64,000 bases of DNA from JANMDS01 sp031430575 (GCA_031430575.1 JANPBT010000041.1:1-64000); one strand, 5' to 3'. Shown: positions 42,735 through 51,566, numbered from the stretch's first letter. Made by a program: numbers and translations. The notes: generated by a model from the sequence alone, not told the origin.

Positions 42735-44132
42735 ATGAACTATAACCCTTTACAACACAAAGACGCTGGCTGGTCTGGTCGATTCGCCGAGCCGATGTCA
42801 GCGCTTACGCAACGCTACACCTCTTCGATTAGCTTTGACTGGAAGCTCTGGCGATTTGACATTCAGGGCTCGCTCGCACACGCCAAGATGCTGGCCAAAG
42901 TCGGCGTCATTACCGAGAATGATCTCAAAGCGATCGAGGGCGGCATGGCGCAAATTTCGCAAGAAATTGAAGCTGGCACTTTCGATTTCAAACTCGAGCT
43001 AGAAGATATCCACCTCAATATTGAAAAGCGACTCACCGATTTGATCGGCGACGCTGGCAAACGCCTGCATACGGGGCGCTCACGCAATGACCAAGTAGCG
43101 CTCGACGTGCGGCTCTACGCCCGAACGTCGATTGATGAAATTGGTGCACTCATCAAAGCAACTCAAAAAGCATTTGTCGGTCTCGCCGATGATCACGCTG
43201 ATACGATTTTGCCGGGTTACACCCATATGCAAGTGGCGATGCCGGTCACTTTCGGCCACCATCTGCTGGCATACGTTGAAATGCTTGCGCGCGATGCTGC
43301 CCGCTTTGCAGATGCGCGCGCGCGCGTCAACGTGCTCCCGCTGGGCGCTGCCGCGCTTGCTGGGACGACCTTTCCAATCGATCGCGCTTTTGTGGCTGCG
43401 CAATTAGGCTTTGATGCTGTCGCGCAAAATTCACTTGATGCCGTGAGCGACCGAGATTTTGTGATCGAAACGATCAACGCTGCGGCGATGCTCATGACCC
43501 ACCTCTCGCGATTCGCAGAGGAAATGGTCTGGTGGATGAATCCGCGTTTCGCCTTCATTGCGCTCCCAGATCGCTTTTGCACCGGCTCGTCGATCATGCC
43601 CCAAAAGAAAAACCCTGATGTTGCCGAGCTCATTCGAGGCAAAGTGGGTCGCGTAAATGGTCATCTCGTGGCCATGCTTACACTCATGAAGGCGCAGCCA
43701 CTGGCCTACAACAAAGACAATCAAGAAGATAAAGAGCCACTTTTCGATACGATTGAAACGGTTGCTGATACGCTACGGATCATGGCCGAAATGGTCGCTG
43801 GTATCGATGTTAACAAAACCAATATGCGCAATGCAGCGCGCGAAGGCTTTGCGACCGCAACCGACTTAGCAGACTATCTCGTTCGCAAGGGCATGCCATT
43901 TCGCGAGGCGCACGAAGTCGTCGCGCGGGCGGTGCGTGTCGCCGAAAGTGAAGGCAAAGATTTAGTTGAGCTTTCATTGGCTAAATTGCAAGAATTTTCG
44001 CCGCAGATCTGCGATGATGTGTTCGCTTGCCTCACGCTTGAAGGCTCAGTCAACGCCCGCGATCATATTGGTGGCACCGCGCCCGCGCAAGTGCGCGCAC
44101 AAATCGCGGCGTGGCGCGCAAAACTCGCATGA
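42735..44132 (+). CDS. argH: Argininosuccinate lyase
   Basis: A 465-residue enzyme of arginine synthesis that splits argininosuccinate into arginine and fumarate. Conserved regions: HTGRSRNDQVALDVRL, TILPGYTHMQVAMPVTFGHH, and the fumarase/aspartase signature GSSIMPQKKNPD with the catalytic Ser loop. The ATG at 42735 gives the family start (WSGRFAEPMSA). The frame is open further upstream, but that lies antisense to the kinase gene. A TATACT at 42615-42620 is a possible -10 box. SemiSWEET overlaps its stop. Confidence 0.97.
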   Translation: MNYNPLQHKDAGWSGRFAEPMSALTQRYTSSISFDWKLWRFDIQGSLAHAKMLAKVGVITENDLKAIEGGMAQISQEIEAGTFDFKLELEDIHLNIEKRLTDLIGDAGKRLHTGRSRNDQVALDVRLYARTSIDEIGALIKATQKAFVGLADDHADTILPGYTHMQVAMPVTFGHHLLAYVEMLARDAARFADARARVNVLPLGAAALAGTTFPIDRAFVAAQLGFDAVAQNSLDAVSDRDFVIETINAAAMLMTHLSRFAEEMVWWMNPRFAFIALPDRFCTGSSIMPQKKNPDVAELIRGKVGRVNGHLVAMLTLMKAQPLAYNKDNQEDKEPLFDTIETVADTLRIMAEMVAGIDVNKTNMRNAAREGFATATDLADYLVRKGMPFREAHEVVARAVRVAESEGKDLVELSLAKLQEFSPQICDDVFACLTLEGSVNARDHIGGTAPAQVRAQIAAWRAKLA

Positions 44133-44389
44133 CGCCGCTGCAAGACGCACTGGGGCTCATGGCCGGAACGCTAACGACAGTTTCATTTGTGCCGCAGGTT
44201 TGGCGCATCTGGAAAACGAAATCGGCGCGTGATATTTCGTGGGGCATGTTTATCATCTTTGCGTTGGGCAACGTCCTCTGGTTTGGCTATGGCGTCACTC
44301 TGAATGCGATGCCAATCTTAGTCTCGTCGGGTGTCACCCTCGCGCTGGCGGTTATCATCATGCTGATGAAGTGGAAGTATCGCGATTAG
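44129..44389 (+). CDS. SemiSWEET-type PQ-loop transporter
   Basis: An 86-residue membrane protein with three helices and the PQ-loop motif in TTVSFVPQVWRIWKTKSARD, diagnostic of bacterial SemiSWEET sugar transporters, which act as homodimers. The ATG overlaps the argH stop (ATGA), so it is coupled to argH. Substrate unknown. The GTGCCGCAGGTT around the PQ motif resembles the dispersed 14-mer by chance of the codons. Confidence 0.9.
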   Translation: MTPLQDALGLMAGTLTTVSFVPQVWRIWKTKSARDISWGMFIIFALGNVLWFGYGVTLNAMPILVSSGVTLALAVIIMLMKWKYRD

Positions 44390-44438
44390 GGCGTTTCTCC
44401 GGGCGATTTGCACGTAAATGTAACGATTCTGCCGCCAA

Positions 44439-44452
44439 TACCTGCGGCGCAG
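44439..44452 (+). repeat. Dispersed 14-mer, solitary copy
   Basis: Exact copy 19 bp before the ATG of the dehydrogenase. The following TTTTAGGAG includes that gene's ribosome site. Confidence 0.9.
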
Positions 44453-44471
44453 TTTTAGGAGATTTTTACCA

Positions 44472-45344
44472 ATGAAATTAGCATTTTTAGGTTTGGGCGT
44501 CATGGGCTACCCGATGGCCGCGCATTTGGCAAAAGCCGGGCACAGCGTACGCGTATACAACCGCTCGGCGGCGAAGGCTGACCAATGGGCTGCGCAGCAT
44601 GCAGCTGGGGCCGCATCAGCAACGGGCGCGACACCAAAGCAAGCCGTGGCCGATGCCGATATCGTGCTCATGTGCGTCGGCAACGATGACGATGTGCGCT
44701 CGGTGGTTTATGGCGAAAACGGCGCGCTCGCCGGTATGAAAAAAGGCGCAACGCTTGTCGATCACACGACTGCGTCCGCCGATCTCGCGCGCGAGCTGGG
44801 CGATGCTTGCGCAAAAGCAGGTGTGCAATTTTTAGATGCACCCGTCTCGGGCGGACAAGCGGGTGCTGAAAATGGCAAGCTCACCATCATGGTCGGGGGC
44901 GCACAGACCACATTTAGCGCCGCTGAAGCAGTGCTCGCGACTTACGCGCGGGCAGTCACGCTGATGGGCGGCGTCGGCGCTGGGCAACTCACCAAAATGG
45001 TTAATCAAATTTGTATCGCAGGCTTAGTGCAAGGCTTGAGCGAGGGGCTTAACTTTGCATCAAAAGCGGGGCTCGACGCTGATTTAGTCGTCGATGTGAT
45101 CAGCAAAGGCGCGGCTCAGAGCTGGCAAATGGAAAACCGCGGCAAAACGATGAATGCCGACAAATTTGATTTCGGTTTCGCGGTAGATTGGATGCGTAAA
45201 GACCTGCGCATTTGCTTGGACGAAGCCCGCCGCAATGGCGCTGCGCTTCCAATTACTTCCGTTGTCGATCAGCAATATGCGCGCGTTCAAGCGATGGCAG
45301 GTGGCCGCTGGGATACTTCTTCGCTGATTCGAGCGCTTAAATAA
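44472..45344 (+). CDS. NAD(P)-dependent 3-hydroxyisobutyrate-type dehydrogenase
   Basis: A 290-residue beta-hydroxyacid dehydrogenase. The N-terminal Rossmann fold has GLGVMGYPMAAHLAKAGHSV, the substrate loop is DAPVSGGQAGAENG, and the catalytic Lys lies in GAGQLTKMVNQI. Candidates are 3-hydroxyisobutyrate, tartronate semialdehyde or succinic semialdehyde reductase; sequence alone does not decide. Well-placed AGGAG ribosome site. Confidence 0.92.
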   Translation: MKLAFLGLGVMGYPMAAHLAKAGHSVRVYNRSAAKADQWAAQHAAGAASATGATPKQAVADADIVLMCVGNDDDVRSVVYGENGALAGMKKGATLVDHTTASADLARELGDACAKAGVQFLDAPVSGGQAGAENGKLTIMVGGAQTTFSAAEAVLATYARAVTLMGGVGAGQLTKMVNQICIAGLVQGLSEGLNFASKAGLDADLVVDVISKGAAQSWQMENRGKTMNADKFDFGFAVDWMRKDLRICLDEARRNGAALPITSVVDQQYARVQAMAGGRWDTSSLIRALK

Positions 45345-45404
45345 AAAGCAAAAAGCGATAGGGAGCAGCAGATTTGCTCCTTTTTCAACGAAAAATGATG
45401 AAAA

Positions 45405-45438
45405 CTGCGCCGCAGGTATGGCAATACCTGCGGCGCAG
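45405..45438. repeat. Closely spaced inverted pair of 14-mers
   Basis: Exact minus copy 45405-45418 and exact plus copy 45425-45438 separated by only 6 nt. The flanks extend the arms (AAAACTGCGCCGCAGGTAT / ATACCTGCGGCGCAGTTTT), giving a near-perfect hairpin of about 20 bp ending in T residues. It lies between the convergent dehydrogenase and OsmC genes and could act as a bidirectional terminator. Here the TAC ends face each other, the opposite of the other pairs. Confidence 0.9.
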
Positions 45439-45477
45439 TTTTTACTTTTTTAGGCTCGCGCAGTGCAAATCAACGCC

Positions 45478-45897
45478 TTAATCAAGCGATTTCAGATCGA
45501 TTTCAAAGCTGATCTCTGCCGATTTTGCGAGCATAATTGTTGCAGAGCAATATTTTTCTTTAGACAATTTCACCGCTTGTTCAACCTTGCTGGGATCAAG
45601 TTGTCGACCCGAAACGCGATAAACAAAGTGAATTTTTGTAAAAATCTTGGGATCAATGTCTGCACGCTCCGCGCGCGCATCGACCTGAACATCAACAATT
45701 TCTTGCCGCATTTTCTTCAAAATCGAGACGACGTCAAAAGCAGAGCATGCCGCAGTGCCACTGAGCACCATTTCCATAGGTCGCATTCCAGAATTACGCC
45801 CGCCATATTCTGGCGCACCATCTAGCACGACCGCATGGCCAGAGCCTGACTCTGCCACAAATTGCACACCGTTTGTCCACAAAACTGACACGTTCAT
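45478..45897 (-). CDS. OsmC family protein
   Basis: A 139-residue protein of the OsmC/Ohr fold. The two redox cysteines are in SGTAACSAFDVV and KEKYCSATIML. The family may reduce organic peroxides; the YhfA-like subgroup is uncharacterised. I start at ATG 45897 (MNVSVLWTNG), since the 21 codons to the earlier ATG at 45960 are not conserved in the family. Confidence 0.9.
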   Translation of the reverse strand: MNVSVLWTNGVQFVAESGSGHAVVLDGAPEYGGRNSGMRPMEMVLSGTAACSAFDVVSILKKMRQEIVDVQVDARAERADIDPKIFTKIHFVYRVSGRQLDPSKVEQAVKLSKEKYCSATIMLAKSAEISFEIDLKSLD

Positions 45898-46032
45898 CGA
45901 AAATATCCATTTCTCATAAAATTCCACTTGCATTGTGCGCTGCAACAGTCCATACTCCAATTGTTGGTGGCAATCTTAATGAATACCGCTAACAAGTCTG
46001 CGTCTCCTCCTCCTTGATTGCAAGACTTTTTT

Positions 46033-46064
46033 AGGCGAACCCTCACCGGTTCGCCTTTTTCTTT
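46033..46064 (+). terminator. Terminator-like hairpin upstream of rplM
   Basis: AGGCGAACC / GGTTCGCCT stem with a 6-nt loop, followed by TTTTCTTTTT. No obvious plus-strand gene lies just upstream, so it may end a short unseen transcript or insulate rplM. Confidence 0.7.
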
Positions 46065-46104
46065 TTGGTGCGTCAATCGTTGCCCAAAGATACGGCGCGA
46101 GCAG

Positions 46105-46134
46105 TTGACGCCGCACGCAAAAAAAGGTTAGAAT
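46105..46134 (+). promoter_or_regulatory. Sigma-70 promoter of rplM-rpsI
   Basis: TTGACG (-35) and TAGAAT (-10) with an 18-bp spacer. The transcript would begin about 103 nt before the rplM start codon. Confidence 0.75.
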
Positions 46135-46243
46135 AGCAATCTTTTCGCCGGTCGCATACGTTCGCGCAAGCACTTTCGCAACGTCTTTGATGTCTCCTAG
46201 CCATCTCCGCGCACCGCACTTTCGCAGTAAAACGAGAATTCAC

Positions 46244-46672
46244 ATGAAAACCTATTCTGCAAAAGCTGCAGATGTGCAGCACGATTGGTACGTGGTTGAC
46301 GCGTCACAAAAAGTGTTGGGCCGTCTGGCTTCGCAAATTGCGCTCCGCTTGCGCGGTAAGCATAAAGCAACTTTTACCCCACACATGGATATGGGCGATT
46401 TTATTGTAGTGACCAATGTGGAAAAAATCCGCGTCACGGGCGATAAGGGCGAGCAAAAAATGTATCATCGCCACTCGACATACCCGGGCGGAATCACCTC
46501 GTTTACATTTAATAAATTACAAGATAAGTTTCCTGATCGCGTCTTGAAGATGGCAGTCAAGGGCATGTTGCCAAAAGGCCCACTGGGCTACGCAATGCTT
46601 AAGAAGCTCAAGATTTACACTGGCACCTCGCACCCGCATGGCGCACAGCAACCCAAGGTGTTGGAGGTTTAA
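46244..46672 (+). CDS. rplM: 50S ribosomal protein L13
   Basis: A 142-residue early-assembly 50S protein. Starts MKTYSAKAADVQHDWYVVDA, with the signature KMAVKGMLPKGPLGYAMLKK. The ATG at 46244 is the family start. It is immediately followed by rpsI, with the stop TAA and the next ATG adjacent, the conserved pair in bacteria. Confidence 0.98.
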   Translation: MKTYSAKAADVQHDWYVVDASQKVLGRLASQIALRLRGKHKATFTPHMDMGDFIVVTNVEKIRVTGDKGEQKMYHRHSTYPGGITSFTFNKLQDKFPDRVLKMAVKGMLPKGPLGYAMLKKLKIYTGTSHPHGAQQPKVLEV

Positions 46673-47065
46673 ATGATTGGTAGCTTTTATTACGGTACGG
46701 GTCGTCGCAAAGCTGCGGTCGCACGCGTGTTCCTCAAAGCGGGCTCTGGCAAGATTGTCGTCAATGGCAAACCTGTAGATGAGTTTTTTAGCCGTGAGAC
46801 TGGTCGTATGATTGTGCGGCAGCCCCTCGTGTTGACCAACAACAAAGACAACCTCGATATCATGGTTAACGTCGCTGGCGGCGGTGAATCAGGTCAAGCA
46901 GGTGCCGTGCGTCACGGCATTACCCGCGCACTGATCGAATACAGCGCAGAATTAAAACCTACGCTCAAGTCAGCGGGTTTGGTCACACGTGATGCGCGTG
47001 AGGTGGAACGTAAGAAAGTCGGCTTCCGCAAAGCGCGCCGTCGTAAACAGTTCTCGAAGCGCTAA
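46673..47065 (+). CDS. rpsI: 30S ribosomal protein S9
   Basis: A 130-residue 30S protein whose C-terminal tail (KARRRKQFSKR) contacts P-site tRNA. Recognised from YYGTGRRKAAVARVFL and SGQAGAVRHGITRALIEY. It directly abuts rplM and is co-transcribed with it. Confidence 0.98.
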   Translation: MIGSFYYGTGRRKAAVARVFLKAGSGKIVVNGKPVDEFFSRETGRMIVRQPLVLTNNKDNLDIMVNVAGGGESGQAGAVRHGITRALIEYSAELKPTLKSAGLVTRDAREVERKKVGFRKARRRKQFSKR

Positions 47066-47119
47066 TCAGCGAGCTCGGTTCGGGTGCAAACCCAGATCGG
47101 GCAATTGGATGTCAAAATT

Positions 47120-47146
47120 GGGTCTCTTCGTTGCGGCCCTTTTTTT
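47120..47146 (+). terminator. Possible terminator after rpsI
   Basis: A weak GGGTC / GGCCC stem with a 10-nt loop followed by seven T residues, 55 bp after the rpsI stop. Confidence 0.4.
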
Positions 47147-47216
47147 CAAATTGTCTAGCATTTAGGCTTTACAATGCATCGTGCGGTCTTAAACAGACAG
47201 CTCAAGTTGCATAATT

Positions 47217-47230
47217 CTGCGCCGCAGGTA
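47217..47230 (-). repeat. Dispersed 14-mer, solitary copy
   Basis: Exact minus-strand copy between rpsI and the DUF6776-like gene, about 83 bp before its start. Confidence 0.9.
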
Positions 47231-47313
47231 TGCACTTTTCAGCGGCGGTGAAGTCCTACCTCGAGTCTGTTTTGGCTCACTATTGAAAAAGGTTTGTCTC
47301 TGACTCGTTACTG

Positions 47314-48063
47314 ATGATCAAAAGAGTCCAAAAATCATTAAAAAAACGTTTTGGTCACTCAGCGCCAAGGCTAACTGTGCGTGCGCACATGCCAATGCGC
47401 TGGAAGCTTGGGATCGCCGGCGGAATCTTCGCGATGATCGGCGCTATGATTTGGAGCGGTTTTGATTACGGTCGAATCTTAGCGGGATTCAACGTTGGCA
47501 AGATCGAAGAAGAGCGGCAAACGCTACAGTCCGAGCTTGTGCGCCTCACTGAGGCCAATGCCACGCTGAGCACCCAAAACGTCGATCTCAGCAACGAAGC
47601 GAAGATCGCGATGGGGGCAAAAGATTCACTTTCGCAACAACTTGTTGGGTTGCAAACGGAAGTGACCCAACTGCGCGAGGAGGTTTCGTTCTTCCAAAAG
47701 CTCACCGCAGGCACAGTCAAAGATGGTGCACTCGCGGTACAAAAGCTACAAATCCAACGCGACCCAACTGGCGATACGTGGCATGTACGCGCTTTGGTCA
47801 CGCAAGGCGGGACGGGAAACGGCGAATTCAAAGGCAATCTTCAGCTCGCGGTCAACGTCACCGTAGACGGGAAACGGGTTAATATCAATTTGCCTGATGA
47901 GCAGAAAGAAACTGCAGATTCCCTTAAACTAATATTTAAGAATTATCAGCGGGTTGAAGCGGTGTTTCGTATTCCGCCCGGTGGCGTAGTCAAGTCGGTG
48001 CAGGCTAAGATTATGGAGCGCGGCGGGAATTCCGCCCGCGCCCAACTCACCGTCGATTTGTAG
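47314..48063 (+). CDS. Membrane-anchored coiled-coil protein (DUF6776-like)
   Basis: A 249-residue protein. A basic cytoplasmic start and one membrane helix (residues ~28-48) are followed by a coiled coil (~62-125: EEERQTLQSELVRLTEANAT) and a C-terminal beta-rich domain (~135-249). It precedes the bactofilin gene by 17 bp in a conserved betaproteobacterial order, so it may be the membrane partner of the bactofilin. No enzymatic motif. Confidence 0.8.
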   Translation: MIKRVQKSLKKRFGHSAPRLTVRAHMPMRWKLGIAGGIFAMIGAMIWSGFDYGRILAGFNVGKIEEERQTLQSELVRLTEANATLSTQNVDLSNEAKIAMGAKDSLSQQLVGLQTEVTQLREEVSFFQKLTAGTVKDGALAVQKLQIQRDPTGDTWHVRALVTQGGTGNGEFKGNLQLAVNVTVDGKRVNINLPDEQKETADSLKLIFKNYQRVEAVFRIPPGGVVKSVQAKIMERGGNSARAQLTVDL

Positions 48064-48080
48064 ACATTGTGGAGGTGTAG

Positions 48081-48491
48081 ATGTTTGGTTCAAAAAAATC
48101 TGGGGCCTCGCAGGCGCGCATAGAAAGCCTCATTGGTTCTGGCACCCGCGTTGACGGTCATGTTATTTTCTCAGGCGGGCTACGCATTGACGGCGTCGTT
48201 AACGGCAACGTGATTTCGGAAACCGACGCACCTTCCACGCTAGTCATTTCTGAAAAAGCAGTGATCTCTGGGGAAGTGCGTGTGGCGCATGTGGTGGTAA
48301 ATGGTCAAGTCAATGGCCCGGTCCACGCAACATCGCTACTTGAATTGCAGGCAAATGCCCGCATAACTGGAGATGTAGCGTATAAAACACTTGAGATGCA
48401 GTCTGGCGCTGTTGTTGAGGGGCGTTTGGTGCACATCGTGCAAGAATCCGCGCCCGTTGTTGAGTTAAAGCGAGTCGTTAACCACGATTGA
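48081..48491 (+). CDS. Bactofilin (polymer-forming cytoskeletal protein)
   Basis: A 136-residue bactofilin. A flexible N-terminus leads to a right-handed beta-helix core built of short repeated strands (VDGHVIFSGGLRIDGVVNGN, ISEKAVISGEVRVAHVVVNG, LLELQANARITGDVAYKTLE). Bactofilins polymerise without nucleotide and scaffold envelope or cell-shape enzymes. It is preceded by the membrane coiled-coil gene and followed by erpA. Confidence 0.93.
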   Translation: MFGSKKSGASQARIESLIGSGTRVDGHVIFSGGLRIDGVVNGNVISETDAPSTLVISEKAVISGEVRVAHVVVNGQVNGPVHATSLLELQANARITGDVAYKTLEMQSGAVVEGRLVHIVQESAPVVELKRVVNHD

Positions 48492-48522
48492 CAACCCGCA
48501 TCGAAATTGAAAGAGAAAATCC

Positions 48523-48873
48523 ATGAATGCAATGACCGAAATGCCCGCTCCGCTTCTTTTCACTGATAACGCGGCTGCAAAAGTAAAAGCCCTCATTGAA
48601 GAAGAAGGCAACAATAATTTAAAGCTGCGCGTGTTTGTCTCAGGCGGCGGCTGCTCTGGCTTTAGCTACGGCTTTACGTTTGATGAAGATGTTGCTGAAG
48701 ACGATACCGCGATGACCAAAGAAGGTGTCACGCTTTTGATCGACGCGATGAGCTACCAGTATCTGGTTGGCGCTGAAATTGATTACCAAGAAGGCTTGGA
48801 AGGCGCGCAATTCGTCATCAAAAACCCCAATGCGACCACCACGTGCGGTTGTGGCTCTTCGTTTAGCGTCTAA
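48523..48873 (+). CDS. erpA: Iron-sulfur cluster insertion protein ErpA
   Basis: A 116-residue A-type carrier that delivers Fe-S clusters to target enzymes. The three conserved cysteines are in FVSGGGCSGFSYGF and CGCGSSFSV. Length and sequence fit ErpA better than IscA, since the gene is outside an isc operon. A strong terminator follows. Confidence 0.95.
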   Translation: MNAMTEMPAPLLFTDNAAAKVKALIEEEGNNNLKLRVFVSGGGCSGFSYGFTFDEDVAEDDTAMTKEGVTLLIDAMSYQYLVGAEIDYQEGLEGAQFVIKNPNATTTCGCGSSFSV

Positions 48874-48884
48874 AAGCGCGCAAT

Positions 48885-48898
48885 CTGCGCCGCAGGTA
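48885..48898 (-). repeat. Dispersed 14-mer, solitary copy
   Basis: Exact minus-strand copy between the erpA stop codon and the erpA terminator. Confidence 0.9.
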
Positions 48899-48911
48899 TT
48901 ACTTTTTTTAA

Positions 48912-48941
48912 ATAAAAAACGCGCGCCGGCGCGTTTTTTAT
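48912..48941. terminator. Bidirectional terminator between erpA and pssA
   Basis: A perfect 13-bp inverted repeat (ATAAAAAACGCGC / GCGCGTTTTTTAT) with a 4-nt loop, with T runs on both strands, between convergent genes. Confidence 0.9.
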
Positions 48942-48989
48942 TTTGCAGAGCGCAAACGCTGAGGGTGCGTAATGCGTACTTCTTAGTGC

Positions 48990-49820
48990 TTAGTGCTTAG
49001 GTGGAATTTCCGTTTTTTCGGCATGTGGGAGCGCGGGATCATCTGCAGCCGAAGGCGGGGCACCTTTGCCAAAGTTGATGGCGGAGTAAATATATCCAGA
49101 GAAGCTATACGCCAAAAATGCTGCGAAAAGGACGGTTGGCGGGTGAAGGCTTACCAGACCAAAAATCAACACTAAGGCGGCAAGCGCGATAAAGGGCACG
49201 CTGCGTTTGAGATTAATCGTCTTAAAGCTAAAAAAACGCACCGTGGTTACCATTGATAATCCAGCAAAAAAAGTCATCGCAAGTGCCCACCATTTAACTT
49301 CGGGCCCTTCAAACCCCCACTCCGTACAAATCCAAATAAATCCAGCCATCAATGCGGCTGCCGCAGGGCTTGGCAGCCCACTAAAAAAACGCTTATCGAC
49401 AACGTTGATCTGGACATTGAAGCGCGCGAGCCGAAGCGCAGCACAGGCACAATAGACGAACGCAGCGACCATGCCCAGTTGCCGATAGCCAATCGCGCCA
49501 ATCGACCATTCGTACATAATAATTGCAGGCGCTACGCCGAAGCTAACCATATCAGCAAGGCTATCGAGTTCTGCGCCAAATGCGCTTTGGGTATTGGTCA
49601 TCCTCGCCACGCGCCCATCGAGGCTATCGAGCACCATCGCTACGAAAACCATCACGCATGCCGCCTCAAATCGGGCATTGATCGATAGCAGCACCGCATA
49701 AAAGCCAAAAAACAAATTTGCAAGCGTGAAGAGATTGGGCAACAAATAAATTCCACGACGACGCACGCGCAATTTCGCCTCTGCGCGTTTCTCGCGTACG
49801 TTTCCGTCATCTTCACTCAT
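48990..49820 (-). CDS. pssA: CDP-diacylglycerol-serine O-phosphatidyltransferase
   Basis: A 276-residue multi-spanning inner-membrane enzyme (about 7-8 helices) making phosphatidylserine. The CDP-alcohol phosphotransferase motif is present as DSLDGRVARM...GAELDSLAD (residues ~65-95). It is the membrane type (PssA of the Bacillus/betaproteobacterial class), not the E. coli peripheral PssA. The psd gene, 12 bp upstream, encodes the next enzyme, so the pair makes phosphatidylethanolamine. Confidence 0.95.
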   Translation of the reverse strand: MSEDDGNVREKRAEAKLRVRRRGIYLLPNLFTLANLFFGFYAVLLSINARFEAACVMVFVAMVLDSLDGRVARMTNTQSAFGAELDSLADMVSFGVAPAIIMYEWSIGAIGYRQLGMVAAFVYCACAALRLARFNVQINVVDKRFFSGLPSPAAAALMAGFIWICTEWGFEGPEVKWWALAMTFFAGLSMVTTVRFFSFKTINLKRSVPFIALAALVLIFGLVSLHPPTVLFAAFLAYSFSGYIYSAINFGKGAPPSAADDPALPHAEKTEIPPKH

Positions 49821-49832
49821 CGCTCTTCTCCT

Positions 49833-50480
49833 TTAGTCCAGCTCCGCCAATATGGTGGATGTTGCACTCACAACATCGCCCACAGCGACCCGCGGCCGGG
49901 CATCGAGCGGCAGATAGACATCAACCCGCGAGCCAAATCTGATAAAGCCATAGCGCTGCCCGCGCGTGAGCCCATCTTGCGGTTTCACATAACAAAGAAT
50001 ACGGCGCGCGACTAACCCCGCAATCTGGACGCAAGTGACCTCTTTGCCATCCGCGCGGCGAATATGCAGCGCGTTGCGTTCGTTTTCATCAGACGCTTTA
50101 TCGAGTGCGGCATTCAAAAAACTGCCAGACTTGTACCAAGCGTCAATAATCTGCCCATCAATCGGCGAGCGATTTGAATGCACATTAAATACATTCATAA
50201 ACACACTGATCTTAAGGGCTTCCCGATTTAAATACGGATCATGGGCTTTACCTACGACTACGATACGGCCATCTGCCGGGGCGAGAATCGCATTTACCTG
50301 CGAGGGAATCACTCTGGCAGGATCACGAAAAAATTGCAGAATAAAAAAGAAAGCGGCCCAAGCGAGCAGCGCAAGAAACCCACCGCTGCTATAGCTCAGG
50401 CCTAACGCGATAGCCGCTGACAAGATGAGAAATGGCCAGCCTTCTTTGGCAATGATGGGGTGAGGGTAGTTCGTATTCAA
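49833..50480 (-). CDS. psd: Phosphatidylserine decarboxylase (short form)
   Basis: A 215-residue proenzyme. N-terminal membrane helices (residues ~15-45) lead to the catalytic domain containing FMNVFNVHSNRSPIDG and the self-cleavage region RFGSRVDVYLP, where Ser in the GS pair becomes the pyruvoyl group. It converts phosphatidylserine to phosphatidylethanolamine. In Burkholderiales it usually follows ilvC directly; here a hydrolase/AraC pair lies between. Confidence 0.95.
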   Translation of the reverse strand: MNTNYPHPIIAKEGWPFLILSAAIALGLSYSSGGFLALLAWAAFFFILQFFRDPARVIPSQVNAILAPADGRIVVVGKAHDPYLNREALKISVFMNVFNVHSNRSPIDGQIIDAWYKSGSFLNAALDKASDENERNALHIRRADGKEVTCVQIAGLVARRILCYVKPQDGLTRGQRYGFIRFGSRVDVYLPLDARPRVAVGDVVSATSTILAELD

Positions 50481-50627
50481 AATGCGAAGCCTTGCTGCGA
50501 CAGAGTTGAGGTAGGAGTGTATCGCAGGCGATTTAGGCTCATAAACGGTCGTTTTGTTTCTCCGCTATTTTGCGCTGGGCGCTCGCGACCCAACACAAAA
50601 TTGCTTCAACCGATTTTTATAGGTTTG

Positions 50628-51566
50628 CTACGTAAGCCCTGATAAAAGATCAACGAGGGCCGGCGCGCTTGAGATGAAGGGCGAGTGGCTGGCGTTAAGT
50701 GTGAGTTGTTGAAATTTAGTGTTGGGTGCGAGCGAATCGGCCTCGCCGATCATGCTGTCTTGGGCTTCGAGGGGAATGGCCCGATCTTGCGTGCAGCGGA
50801 TGTAGCTGCGCGGCACGATGCCCCAATTACCAACGCTGGCTATCGTTGGCGTAGTAAACGCTTGAATCGGTTCGTCTGGGGTGAGTAAATTCAACGTGGC
50901 ATTGAATTGATCGTCGGTCAAATCACCATAAAACACACCACGGACTTTTGCGATGTACGATTTATCTGCGGCGTTGGGGTTGATCCGGGTACACGCCACC
51001 ACTTCCGGGTTGGCCGCGAATATAGTAGGTACTTCTGATTTGGCAAAAACCGGCGACTGAATGTATTGAATCGCGGTTGGAAATTTGATCGGTACAAACG
51101 CGGCGAGGTACACCATGCGTTTAATGAGCTTTGGCTCTGCTTCCGCTACAGCGGTGAGGGTGGCACCACCCAGACTGTGCGCCACAACGATGAGTGGGCC
51201 GGAACCATCGGCTACAAGCCCACGCAACACATTTAACACCGCATCGCGATAATCGGTGAGCGTAAGGCCCGCTAGTGGCGAAATTTCCGTAGCCAAAGCG
51301 CCGGGGTTTTGCGGCTGTTGGTAAGCGGCAGGAAATTTAGCCAATGCCCCGTGTCCTGGTAAATCGACCGCGATCGCCGGGTAGCCTTTGAGCGCGAGCA
51401 GACGGGCCGTCTCTGCCCAGCACCACGCGCCGTGCCACGCTCCATGTATCAACACAAAGGTAGGCTTCGTGCCCGTACCGCCCGCACTTGAACCACCACA
51501 CGCCGCCAGCGCTGCCGCTCCTACAACGCCTGCTGATAAGTTACCCATAAACGCTCTACGCTCCAT
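50628..51566 (-). CDS. Exported alpha/beta hydrolase (TAT/lipoprotein signal)
   Basis: 312 residues from the ATG at 51566 (MERRAFMGNL). The leader has twin Arg (RRAFMG), a hydrophobic stretch and lipobox LAAC, suggesting a TAT-exported lipoprotein. The hydrolase domain begins FVLIHGAWHGAWCW. The nucleophile is in VAHSLGGATL (Ser) and the His in LNASHSPF, resembling salicylate/methyl-ketone esterase-like family members. In-frame ATG at 51587 is less likely. An AraC-type regulator is encoded divergently right upstream. Confidence 0.85.
   Translation of the reverse strand: MERRAFMGNLSAGVVGAAALAACGGSSAGGTGTKPTFVLIHGAWHGAWCWAETARLLALKGYPAIAVDLPGHGALAKFPAAYQQPQNPGALATEISPLAGLTLTDYRDAVLNVLRGLVADGSGPLIVVAHSLGGATLTAVAEAEPKLIKRMVYLAAFVPIKFPTAIQYIQSPVFAKSEVPTIFAANPEVVACTRINPNAADKSYIAKVRGVFYGDLTDDQFNATLNLLTPDEPIQAFTTPTIASVGNWGIVPRSYIRCTQDRAIPLEAQDSMIGEADSLAPNTKFQQLTLNASHSPFISSAPALVDLLSGLT

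Larger units (their letters stand above)
45898..46243. other. Upstream region of rplM
   Basis: A 346-bp divergent region. It holds a terminator-like hairpin (46033-46064), a strong promoter (46105-46134) and a 110-nt leader before rplM. No credible gene. Confidence 0.6.

Noticed and set aside
44190..44215. GTGCCGCAGGTT in the SemiSWEET gene as a motif copy
   Set aside because: It encodes the family's essential PQ motif and matches the 14-mer only in part.
45894..46076. Short minus-strand frame of 60 codons upstream of rplM
   Set aside because: It runs through the terminator hairpin and has no family resemblance or ribosome site.
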